Source: Roseovarius pelagicus
GTDB lineage: Bacteria > Pseudomonadota > Alphaproteobacteria > Rhodobacterales > Rhodobacteraceae
NCBI RefSeq assembly: GCF_025639885.1
Contig: NZ_CP106738.1
Coordinates: forward strand, 3,798,954 to 3,862,953
Direction of reading: 5' to 3'
DNA: 64,000 nucleotides
The notes beneath the pieces were generated by a model. That model was not told the DNA's origin. It saw only the letters and a program-made list of their open reading frames with translations, and searched no databases. Positions 43,542 to 51,429 of the stretch are shown here, one piece after another (position 1 is the stretch's first letter; the number at the start of each line of letters is the position of its first letter). The position numbers and the translations under genes are program-made.

Positions 43542-44339
43542 ATGGCCAACGCACCTTATCCGATCATCGCCCTGTGGTCACATCCGCGATCCATGTCCAC
43601 GGCAACCGAGCGGATCATGCGCGAGCGTGGCGATCTGGACTGCGCGCATGAGCCGTTCATGTATGAGTATTACGTTGGTCGTCAGGCGGGGCAGACGCCG
43701 CATTTCGATGTGCAGCCGGGGCACCCGACGCGCTACGAGGATATCCGGGCGATGCTGCTGAAACGAGCGGAGGCGGGGCCGGTGTTTTTCAAAGATATGA
43801 GTTACTACGTGATGCCGCGTTTACTGGAGGACACAGCGTTTCTGGAGCGGCTGACACATGCGTTTCTGATCCGCTATCCGGAGGCAGCGATAGCGTCCTA
43901 TCACAAGCTGGATGCGCAGGTGAGCGAAGAAGAGATCGGGATTGCTGCACAGTGGCAGCACTATCAGGGGTTGGTCGCGCGCGGGCTGACCCCGCCCGTA
44001 TTGCGGGCCGAAGATATTCGAAATGATCCCAAGGGGATGATGGCGGCGTTCTGGGCGGCGGTGGACCTGCCATACACAGCGCAAGCATTTGACTGGGCAG
44101 GAGATGTGCCCGAGGACTGGGCGCAGGTCGAGGCATGGCATGGATCGGTGACCGACAGCCGCGCGATACGTCCCCTGCCAGAGGATTACCACGAAGCCGC
44201 GCAGGCAAGGTTTGACGCGGCAGCGGCAAAGGCACCGCAGTTGCGAGAGTATCTGGCGACGCATCGCCCGGCCTATGAGGCGCTGAGCGCATTGGCACTG
44301 GACCCGCTCAAGCGTCCGGGCGGCTGCCTTATGCTCTAG
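43542..44339 (+). CDS. Sulfotransferase-family protein
   Basis: This 265-residue protein begins with a PAPS-binding-like P-loop, IIALWSHPRSMSTATERIM, followed by HEPF, and has the 3'-phosphate-binding type segment THAFLIRYPEAAIASYHKL. The same family occurs fused to branched-chain aminotransferases in databases. The substrate is unknown. The start ATG 43542 follows ATCACA and gives the family N-terminus. Its end overlaps the convergent kinase gene by 4 bases. Confidence 0.82.
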   Translation: MANAPYPIIALWSHPRSMSTATERIMRERGDLDCAHEPFMYEYYVGRQAGQTPHFDVQPGHPTRYEDIRAMLLKRAEAGPVFFKDMSYYVMPRLLEDTAFLERLTHAFLIRYPEAAIASYHKLDAQVSEEEIGIAAQWQHYQGLVARGLTPPVLRAEDIRNDPKGMMAAFWAAVDLPYTAQAFDWAGDVPEDWAQVEAWHGSVTDSRAIRPLPEDYHEAAQARFDAAAAKAPQLREYLATHRPAYEALSALALDPLKRPGGCLML

Positions 44340-45265
44340 CCCGCGCGCACCGCTGCCACATGTGCGGCGAAGGCCGGGTCGTTCATCAGTGCCTTGCAGC
44401 GGTCAAAGCGGCCAGTGGCGTAAGCCCAGAAATCTTCGGCAGGGTTGCCATCGGCGTGCTGGATCAAGCCCCAGAGGGTCCATAGCAGATCGCACATCGC
44501 CTTGTAGATCACCACGCGGCCATGCTGTGCAGCACTGGGATCACCGTCGAAATAGGCGCGCATCAGGTCCATGTCCTGTGCATCCGTCAATCCGGCCTCT
44601 ACCGACAGGTCGCCCACGTCCCAGAGCGGATCGTTCATGCCGGAATATTCCCAATCGACGATCCACATGCGTGTCCCGTCGTCAAGGAAGTTCTCGCACA
44701 GCGGGTCGCAATGGCAAGGGGCGAGCGGCGTGGGATTGTCGGCAAGCGCCGCCTTGACCGGTTCGGCGGCGGCGACGATATCGTGGTAGCCGTCGGGCAG
44801 GTCCACATCTTTGGTGCTGAGGATCTTGAGATAATCGTCGATCATTGGAAACACATCGAAACGAAATTCGAATGTCTGGCCCGAGCCGTGCAGTTTCGCC
44901 AGCGCCTCGCCCGCGCGGGCAGGCGATCCGTCGCGTGTGGCGAACAGGTCAGGCGTCATCGTGACGATATCCGGAATTGTCCGGCTGATCATAATGCCAG
45001 AGGCGGCATCGGCCCAGAGCACATCGGCCGAGACGCCGGCCGCATGGGCGGCGTTCGCGTTCACGATCTCGATCCGGCGGTCGATGTAATCCTCGGTGCC
45101 GGGGCCGGGGATGCGCACAATCACCGACTGGCCGCGTGCCTCGACCCGGTGGACGAGGTTCGTGAGGCCGCCCAGACGGGTAAGGGTACAGTCCTGTACT
45201 GTGATGTCGGTGAAACCGGGGGCATTGCGCAGGGCGGCGATGACGTGGGTCGTATGCTCTGTCAT
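44336..45265 (-). CDS. Choline/ethanolamine kinase-like phosphotransferase
   Basis: This 309-residue protein of the APH/choline kinase superfamily shows the Brenner motif as CHCDPLCENFL, the metal Asp in MWIVDWEYSGMNDPLWDVGDLS, and SVIVRIPGPGTEDYIDR as a nucleotide-binding segment. It follows the DMGDH-like gene by 10 bases on the same strand, so a role with choline-derived compounds is sensible, but the substrate could also be another small alcohol. Confidence 0.85.
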   Translation of the reverse strand: MTEHTTHVIAALRNAPGFTDITVQDCTLTRLGGLTNLVHRVEARGQSVIVRIPGPGTEDYIDRRIEIVNANAAHAAGVSADVLWADAASGIMISRTIPDIVTMTPDLFATRDGSPARAGEALAKLHGSGQTFEFRFDVFPMIDDYLKILSTKDVDLPDGYHDIVAAAEPVKAALADNPTPLAPCHCDPLCENFLDDGTRMWIVDWEYSGMNDPLWDVGDLSVEAGLTDAQDMDLMRAYFDGDPSAAQHGRVVIYKAMCDLLWTLWGLIQHADGNPAEDFWAYATGRFDRCKALMNDPAFAAHVAAVRAG

Positions 45266-45275
45266 GGGCTTTCCT

Positions 45276-47690
45276 TCAGGATTTCAGGCGGACGTTTTCG
45301 GGATCATAAAGCGGCGCAGCGGTGTGTGTGATGCTGTGGCGCTGGCCAAAGACTTCGATTTCGAAGTCGGTTGCGTCCCAAAGGGTGCGCGGCAGATAGG
45401 CGTGGATGATCATCTGACCCACGCTATGGCCAAAACCCGAAGATGTCACCAGCGACACCGGGGCACCTGCATGAACGATGGTTTCGCCGCCAAATAGCGG
45501 CAGCTTGTCAGGGCTGGTGAAGGTGCACAGCTTACGCTCTGGTCCGGCTGTCTTTTGCGCGGCAAGCACATCGCGCCCGATGAAGTCGCCGCCCGATTTC
45601 AGATGCACGCGGAACCCGAGGCCCGCCTCGATCGGGGTATAGTCGGGGGAAATGTCGCCTGACCAGTAGAGATACCCCTTTTCCATGCGCAGGCTGTCGA
45701 TGGCGCGATAGCCAATGTCGGTCAGATCGCCTGCCTTGCGCAGCCTCTCCATCACATAGGCGGCAAATTCGGTGGGAATGTGCAATTCCCATCCCAGTTC
45801 GCCGACGAACCCGATCCGTACGGCGCGCACCGGGGCCGCGCCGATGGTGATTTCGCGTGCAGTGGCAAAGGGGAAGGCGGCGTTGCTGATGTCCTCTTCG
45901 CAGGCAGTGGCGAGGATTTCGCGCGATTTCGGCCCGCAGATGTTCAGCACCGCGCGGGCAGAGGTGACTTCGATCAACTGGACCGTGCCGTTTTCGGGCA
46001 TATGACGGCGGATCCAGTCTGCATCATGGGTGCCAAAGCCAGCGCCGGTGACGATATAGAAATGGTCGGTTCCCAGACGGGTGATGGTCAGGTCTGCTTC
46101 GATCCCGCCCTGAGGGTTGCAGAACTGTGCGTAGATGACGGATCCGACGGGTTTATCCATGTTGCAGGCCGCGAGGCGCTGGAGCGTGTCGAGCGTGCCG
46201 GGGCCGATCATCTCGAATTTGGCAAAGCTGCTCTGATCTATCAGCGCCGCACCTGTGCGCACTGCGCGGTGTTCCTCGGCGGCGAAGGTGTGCCAGCCGG
46301 GATCGAGGAAATCGAGCTGATCTACGGCGGGTGTTCCCTCGGGGGCGAACCACAGCGGGCGTTCCCAGCCGTTTTTCGAGCCGTAGACAGCGCCGCGTGC
46401 CTTGAGCGCGTCATAGAAAGGTGAGCGTCGCAGGCCGCGTGCTGTTTCGGCTTCGGCTCCGGGGTAGCGCATCTTGTAATGGTGCGCGTAATGTTCGACT
46501 GCGCGCGGATACATAAAGGCGCGGGTGCCGTGATGCGGGCCAAAGCGGCGTACATCCAGCGGCCAGAGGTCAAGACTGGGCCGACCTTCGGTGACCCACT
46601 CGGCGATCATTTCGCCCGCACCGCCACCTGCGGCGATACCGTAGAGGAATCCGGTGGCCATCATCAGGTTTTTATAGTCCGGGGCCCAGCCCATGACGAA
46701 ATCGCCATCGGCGGAATAGGGGATCGGGCCGTTGATGACCTGCCGGATGCCGACCTCGTTTACGACCGGCGTGACGCGCCCCGCGAGTTCGGCCAGCGGT
46801 GCAAAACGGTCTAGGTTATCTGGCAGAAGCTGACGCACGAACGCGCCGGGGATGCCATGATCGCCAAAGGGCAGGGTGCCTTCCTCGTAGCCGCCGATCA
46901 CCATCCGCCCGCCTGCGTCGGGTTTGTAGTAAACCAGCCGCTCGGGATCGCGTAGCGACGGCAGACCGCGCACCAGATCGGCGTCGGGCAGGGGTTCGGT
47001 CACGACATACTGGTGTTCGACTGCACAAGCGGGGACGCGCAGGCCCAGCTTTGCGCCCAATTCGCGCGACCACATGCCGGTGGCGAGAATGATGTTCTCT
47101 GCCTCGTAATCGCCTTGGCTGGTCATCACTTTGGTGATGCGGCCATTGGTGATCTCGAAATCCGTGACTTCGACGCCTTGGCGGATGTCCGCGCCGTGCA
47201 GACGCGCGCCCGCTGCGATCGCCTGGCAAAGGCTGGCCGGGTCCACATGTCCGTCCGAGGGAATGAACGCAGCGCCCTCGATACCTGTCTCGTCGATATA
47301 GGGGAACAGATCTTTGGCCTCGGCGGGGGTGATCATGTGCATTTCCAGATCAAAGCTCTGGGCCATGGTCGTCAGGCGCTGCGCCTCGAGCATCCGTTCG
47401 CGGGTGGCGGCCAGCCGGAGGGAGCCGACCTTTTTCCAATCAAAGGCCATGCCGGTTTCGGCCTCGAGTGTGTCATAGAGCGCGACAGACCGTTTCAGCA
47501 TTCGGGTGGTGTTGCGCGACGATCGCAGTTGCCCGACCAGCCCAGCCGCATGCCATGTTGCCCCTTCGGTGAGGGCCGCGCGTTCTAGCAGGATAACGTC
47601 GCGCTCGCCGCGTTTGGCGAGATGGTAAGCGGTGCTGCACCCAATAATGCCACCGCCGATGATCAGATGTTTTGCCGAATGCTGCGTCAT
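45276..47690 (-). CDS. Dimethylglycine/sarcosine dehydrogenase-like flavoprotein
   Basis: This 804-residue enzyme has a DAO flavin domain (residues 1-370: IIGGGIIGCSTAYHLAKRG, ATWHAAGLVGQL), a connecting FAO_M region, and a GcvT-like folate-binding half (about 420-800, with DQSSFAKFEMIGPG and GYLYWSGDISPDYTPIEAGLGF). The architecture fits oxidative N-demethylation of dimethylglycine, sarcosine or a related N-methyl compound, with transfer of the C1 unit to THF. Paralogues are numerous in roseobacters, so the substrate is not certain. It is divergent from a GlxA-type regulator and followed by a choline-kinase-like gene. Confidence 0.88.
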   Translation of the reverse strand: MTQHSAKHLIIGGGIIGCSTAYHLAKRGERDVILLERAALTEGATWHAAGLVGQLRSSRNTTRMLKRSVALYDTLEAETGMAFDWKKVGSLRLAATRERMLEAQRLTTMAQSFDLEMHMITPAEAKDLFPYIDETGIEGAAFIPSDGHVDPASLCQAIAAGARLHGADIRQGVEVTDFEITNGRITKVMTSQGDYEAENIILATGMWSRELGAKLGLRVPACAVEHQYVVTEPLPDADLVRGLPSLRDPERLVYYKPDAGGRMVIGGYEEGTLPFGDHGIPGAFVRQLLPDNLDRFAPLAELAGRVTPVVNEVGIRQVINGPIPYSADGDFVMGWAPDYKNLMMATGFLYGIAAGGGAGEMIAEWVTEGRPSLDLWPLDVRRFGPHHGTRAFMYPRAVEHYAHHYKMRYPGAEAETARGLRRSPFYDALKARGAVYGSKNGWERPLWFAPEGTPAVDQLDFLDPGWHTFAAEEHRAVRTGAALIDQSSFAKFEMIGPGTLDTLQRLAACNMDKPVGSVIYAQFCNPQGGIEADLTITRLGTDHFYIVTGAGFGTHDADWIRRHMPENGTVQLIEVTSARAVLNICGPKSREILATACEEDISNAAFPFATAREITIGAAPVRAVRIGFVGELGWELHIPTEFAAYVMERLRKAGDLTDIGYRAIDSLRMEKGYLYWSGDISPDYTPIEAGLGFRVHLKSGGDFIGRDVLAAQKTAGPERKLCTFTSPDKLPLFGGETIVHAGAPVSLVTSSGFGHSVGQMIIHAYLPRTLWDATDFEIEVFGQRHSITHTAAPLYDPENVRLKS

Positions 47691-47716
47691 GCCCTTACCC
47701 TTTGTTGGTTTCGGAA

Positions 47717-47746
47717 ATGTTGCAGATAACGGTCAAAATGCAACAT
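47717..47746. promoter_or_regulatory. Inverted repeat, candidate operator between the flavoenzyme and its regulator
   Basis: ATGTTGCA (47717-47724) and TGCAACAT (47739-47746) are perfect 8-base arms separated by 14 bases. The 14-base gap gives a 22-base centre-to-centre spacing of the arms, about two helical turns, which suits a dimer such as the AraC-type regulator encoded next to it. Confidence 0.55.
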
Positions 47747-47750
47747 AATT

Positions 47751-47770
47751 TGTTGAATTTTGTTGATTTG
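47751..47770 (+). repeat. Direct repeat TGTTGA(A)TTT
   Basis: TGTTGAATTT and TGTTGATTTG lie in tandem 4 bases after the inverted repeat. They resemble AraC-family half-sites spaced one helical turn apart. Confidence 0.4.
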
Positions 47771-47846
47771 AGCATCACCTAATCTGACTAGGCCCGTGCG
47801 CTGCCGCATGATACAGAGAAAGTCATGCGTCTTGAGGAGCCATGCG

Positions 47847-48848
47847 GTGTCGCAGTCGGACTATATTGCCAAGGGATCCGCCAGTTTCACGATTCCCAAG
47901 GTGGACACCCCGCGCGACTTTGATTTCGTTTTGTTGCCCAAGCTGACCATGCTGGCGCTGAGCGCCGCGATTGAGCCGTTGCGCGTGGCCAATCAGATTT
48001 CGCAGCAAGAGCTTTATCGGTGGCGCACAATGACCACTGACGGGGCACCAATCCGCTGCTCGAACAACCTGCAACTGGTGCCGGACGGGCCGATTGCCAA
48101 CGCCGCACGCGGCACGCGCGTCTTTGTGTGTGCCGGGGTGGAGCCATCCGAAACCATGAATGCGCGGCTGGTGCAATGGACCGCACGGCAGGCGGCGCAT
48201 GGGGTCGCGGTCGGGGCGATCTGCACCGGGGCGTTTACACTGGCAAAGGCCGGGTTGCTGCGCGGGCGCACTTTTACGCTGCACTGGGAGAACCAGCCCG
48301 CGTTTCTGGAGACATTTCCCGACCTTTTGCCATCGCCGAATCTGTTCGAGATTGACGGCGATCTGATGACGGCGGCAGGTGGCAGCGCGTCGACCGATCT
48401 GATGCTGAACGTGATCGAGGACGATTTCGGACCGGAATTTGCGTTGGTGGTGTCGGATATGTGCCTGCATGGGCGCAGCCATTCTGAACATGCGCCGCAA
48501 AAAACCGCGCAATCTGCTATTCTGGGTAGTCGCAACAAGAACCTGATCGCCGCCATCCGCATCATGCAAACCCATCTGGAAGAGCCGCTTACGGTGGAAC
48601 GCATCGCAAAGGAGATCGGCATTTCACGGAGGCAACTTGAGCGCAGCTTTGCCGAGCACGCGCGGCAGAGCCCAAGGCAGTATTACGCCGATCTGCGGTT
48701 GAGCAGGGGCTATGCGCTGTTGTCCGAAACCGATCTGCCGATTTCCGAGATTGCTGCCGCGACGGGATTTGGCGACACGTCCGCTTTTGCGCGCGTGTTC
48801 CGCGGGAAATTTGACATATCCCCCAGCAAATTTCGAAAAAGATGGTGA
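47847..48848 (+). CDS. GlxA-type AraC-family transcriptional regulator
   Basis: This 333-residue protein has an N-terminal DJ-1/PfpI-like amidotransferase fold (about residues 20-190, with LPKLTMLALSAAIEPLRVANQ and AVGAICTGAFTLAKAGLL) and two C-terminal AraC helix-turn-helix motifs (IAKEIGISRRQLERSF and ISEIAAATGFGDTSAFARVFRGKF). GTG 47847 is chosen for the GAGGAG just upstream; longer GTG/ATG starts at 47796 and 47808 are possible. It resembles the glycine-betaine regulator GbdR and is divergent from the DMGDH-like gene, so it likely controls it. Confidence 0.9.
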   Translation: MSQSDYIAKGSASFTIPKVDTPRDFDFVLLPKLTMLALSAAIEPLRVANQISQQELYRWRTMTTDGAPIRCSNNLQLVPDGPIANAARGTRVFVCAGVEPSETMNARLVQWTARQAAHGVAVGAICTGAFTLAKAGLLRGRTFTLHWENQPAFLETFPDLLPSPNLFEIDGDLMTAAGGSASTDLMLNVIEDDFGPEFALVVSDMCLHGRSHSEHAPQKTAQSAILGSRNKNLIAAIRIMQTHLEEPLTVERIAKEIGISRRQLERSFAEHARQSPRQYYADLRLSRGYALLSETDLPISEIAAATGFGDTSAFARVFRGKFDISPSKFRKRW

Positions 48849-48887
48849 AAAAGCCCGCTGCGGACGCGCCGCGGATGGGGGATGTGG

Positions 48888-49877
48888 TCAGGTGTCCTGC
48901 GCTTGACCCTCTGGGGTATAGATCAGCCGCAGATCCTCGTGAAAATCATTCAGATCGAACGGCCAGCGTGCACGCGGCCATCGTAGCTCCATCTGGAGGC
49001 GCTGAGGACGATAGACGGCAGTATAGAGCGTGCCGAAACCCTGATCGAAGCGCGTGGAATAAAGCGGCGGACGCAGGAAAGCGTTGATGAATTTCTCTTC
49101 CGGTTCGACGTGCAGGGTTAACCGTTGCAGCAGGAACCGCTCGCGTTCGACTGTGGCGGTAAATCGCGCATGACTGGCCCACTCGACGCGTTCTTGGTGG
49201 TTGGTGGCGACGGCCTGATGGGTGATGACCGTCTTGCGATCAGGGGCCATCAACGCCGTCAGATAGCGCCGCTGTGCATCAACGACGGTGACATTGTAGC
49301 TCATGTGGGTGGGGATGCGTGCCAGCACCTTGCCCGCTTCGGCAGCCGTTTCGCAGGTTTGCAGCACATAACGCAGGATCAGCGGCACGCCGAACCCGTC
49401 GCCGACCACACGTCGTCCGCCAAAGGTCAGCGACACTGCGAGGCCCGCGTCGTTGATCCCGTCAACCAGCCCCCAGAGACCGTCCGACGTGCCCATGACC
49501 GTGCGCCCCTGCCATTTGGTCCGCAGGGTCAGGCTGTCGAACGCCTTTGGCGAGTAGTCGTAATTGCGCACCATCACCGGTTCTTCGCCGGGCCAGATCG
49601 CCTGTGAGCAAGATGAGAGATATGGCGGCGGGCAATAAAAGCTGAGGAAGCGTGCGGCATGATCGGTGCCGCCTGCCAATTCGCAAAGCTGATCATAGAG
49701 CGGCAGAAGTTCGGGCATATGCGCGCGCAATGCCTTGTGACTGTCCAGAAAGCCGGGGCGCGCTTCGGGGCCCTCGCGTGCCCACCAACGGTGGTAATCG
49801 GGCCAGTACTCATGGAAAAGCCCGGCCCACTTGGGGCCGGGTTCATCCTCGGAAATGGCGCGCCAGTTCAGTTGCAT
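48888..49877 (-). CDS. C45/acyltransferase-type Ntn hydrolase
   Basis: This 329-residue protein resembles the acyl-CoA:6-aminopenicillanate acyltransferase (C45) family. The nucleophile is probably Cys90 in YLSSCSQAIW, followed by MVRNYDYSP and GLVDGINDAGLAVSLTFGG, both typical of this fold. Such enzymes self-cleave before the Cys and hydrolyse or transfer acyl groups on amides. It lies 22 bases downstream of the ATP-grasp gene on the same strand. I infer it acts on the amide product of the operon. The substrate is unknown. Confidence 0.72.
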   Translation of the reverse strand: MQLNWRAISEDEPGPKWAGLFHEYWPDYHRWWAREGPEARPGFLDSHKALRAHMPELLPLYDQLCELAGGTDHAARFLSFYCPPPYLSSCSQAIWPGEEPVMVRNYDYSPKAFDSLTLRTKWQGRTVMGTSDGLWGLVDGINDAGLAVSLTFGGRRVVGDGFGVPLILRYVLQTCETAAEAGKVLARIPTHMSYNVTVVDAQRRYLTALMAPDRKTVITHQAVATNHQERVEWASHARFTATVERERFLLQRLTLHVEPEEKFINAFLRPPLYSTRFDQGFGTLYTAVYRPQRLQMELRWPRARWPFDLNDFHEDLRLIYTPEGQAQDT

Positions 49878-49899
49878 ACGGCGTAAGCCTGCCTTTCGT

Positions 49900-51384
49900 C
49901 TACATGATCTTAAAGGCAGGGTCGGCCAGTGCCGGACCCGCCTCGGCGGTGGGCATGGGCCGGGCTGAAACGCCTTGCTTGATCCCGTGAATCCAGCGTT
50001 TTCCGCGTTCGTTAAGCTGGAAGCCCGGCGTCATCGAGCGCCCGCGCGTTACCAGAATGCCGATATCGGCACCCTCGTAGCGATAATCGCCCGGTTGCAG
50101 GATACGCAGGAAGAATGCCTCGTTCTCGTTTTCTACCGCGCGCCGGTGATAATCAAAGCGGTTGAAGTCGATGCTGCCGTCCTCTTTCATCCGGTAAATA
50201 CCGGTTTCGGGAACTTCGGTGGCAATATCAACGGTATCGTCGGTATGCTTGATGACCATCTGGCTCCAGCCGTCGATCATTTTGGGATCGGCCCAGCGGG
50301 CATTCAGTTCCTCGACATCGAGATCGAATTTCTTCTTGGAAAACTCAAGAAGGTGGAAGAGGAAGAGTGGCGCGTCAGCATGGGCGAAGGCTGCGTGGTT
50401 GGTCATTGAACTGGCACCGGTGATGCGTGGATTCAATTCGCCCAGCCAGATATCGCCGGTTTTCTTGTCGATCAGGAAATCCAGCTCGAAATAGCCGCGA
50501 TAACCCTCTTTGCGCAGTTGTTCACCGAATTTGAACGTCAGATCGCGAGCTTTCTGGCGGACCTTGGGCGGGAAGGCGGTGCTGAAAATCTCGTTTCCGC
50601 ACCAGCCGCCGCGATAGGGGGTCAGTTCCTTGAAGCCCACCAGCTCTGTCATGAGCGGGCCGACGATGGTGCCTTCCTTGGTGGCGCAGGCTTCGATCGC
50701 AGAGCCCCGGCAATCGATCCGCTTCATGATCTTGATCTCGCCCTCGCCGATGATCTCATGCTCGTGACGGCGGAAGTCGGCCTCGGATTTGATAAAGAAC
50801 GTTGTGTGCCCGCTGTCACCAAAGGCCGATTGCAGAACCAGATCGTGGCCGATGCCGGCCTTTTCGCAAACCTCCCGCAGGTGGTCGTAGGATTTGACCT
50901 CGGACAGGGTGTTCGGGACCGAAGGCACGCCGGCCTTGTTGCCGATGCGGACAGTCTCGATCTTGTTGTCCATCGCGGTACGCAGTTTGGCCTTGGGGAA
51001 CCAGACGTCGGCGCCAAGTTCCTTGGACAGGCGTTCGGTTTCCTCGTCAAACATCAGGAACACGAATTTGGGCTTGCCGCCGCGGCGCTTGATCAGGTCG
51101 ATGACCTCTTTGTGCTGCAAGAGATAGTTGTTGATATCTTCGATCGACTGGAATTCGGCATGTGGCTGCTCGGACGGGCAGAACACGTTCGGGTGTTTGC
51201 CGCCGTAGCAGTCGATATAGCAGATATATTTGAAATTCTTGCACCATTCGTCCAGCCCCAGAAGGTTAAAATTGGTGGCCGAGATGAAATAGATCGGGTC
51301 TTCGTTGCGGTGAAAATGGCGGCGGATTTCCGAGATGTTCTTCAGGTCAGCCGATTTGCTTTTGGGTTCTGCCTTTTTGGCCAT
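49900..51384 (-). CDS. ATP-grasp ligase-like protein
   Basis: This 494-residue protein is often called biotin carboxylase, but has no carboxylase partner. The ATP-grasp core shows FFIKSEADF and IKIMKRIDCRGSAIEA, then the metal-binding ELDFLIDKKTGDIWLGELNPRITGASS, with the Glu and Asn. The N-terminal ~140 residues form a Rossmann-like pre-ATP-grasp domain (ISEIRRHFHRNEDPIYFISATNFN). It should join a carboxylate to an amine or another nucleophile via acyl phosphate. GGGAG precedes ATG 51384, and the decarboxylase gene is 45 bases upstream. Confidence 0.78.
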   Translation of the reverse strand: MAKKAEPKSKSADLKNISEIRRHFHRNEDPIYFISATNFNLLGLDEWCKNFKYICYIDCYGGKHPNVFCPSEQPHAEFQSIEDINNYLLQHKEVIDLIKRRGGKPKFVFLMFDEETERLSKELGADVWFPKAKLRTAMDNKIETVRIGNKAGVPSVPNTLSEVKSYDHLREVCEKAGIGHDLVLQSAFGDSGHTTFFIKSEADFRRHEHEIIGEGEIKIMKRIDCRGSAIEACATKEGTIVGPLMTELVGFKELTPYRGGWCGNEIFSTAFPPKVRQKARDLTFKFGEQLRKEGYRGYFELDFLIDKKTGDIWLGELNPRITGASSMTNHAAFAHADAPLFLFHLLEFSKKKFDLDVEELNARWADPKMIDGWSQMVIKHTDDTVDIATEVPETGIYRMKEDGSIDFNRFDYHRRAVENENEAFFLRILQPGDYRYEGADIGILVTRGRSMTPGFQLNERGKRWIHGIKQGVSARPMPTAEAGPALADPAFKIM

Positions 51385-51429
51385 TTGTCGTTCTCCCTTG
51401 GACGTATTTTCTGTTTTATCAGTTTCTTA

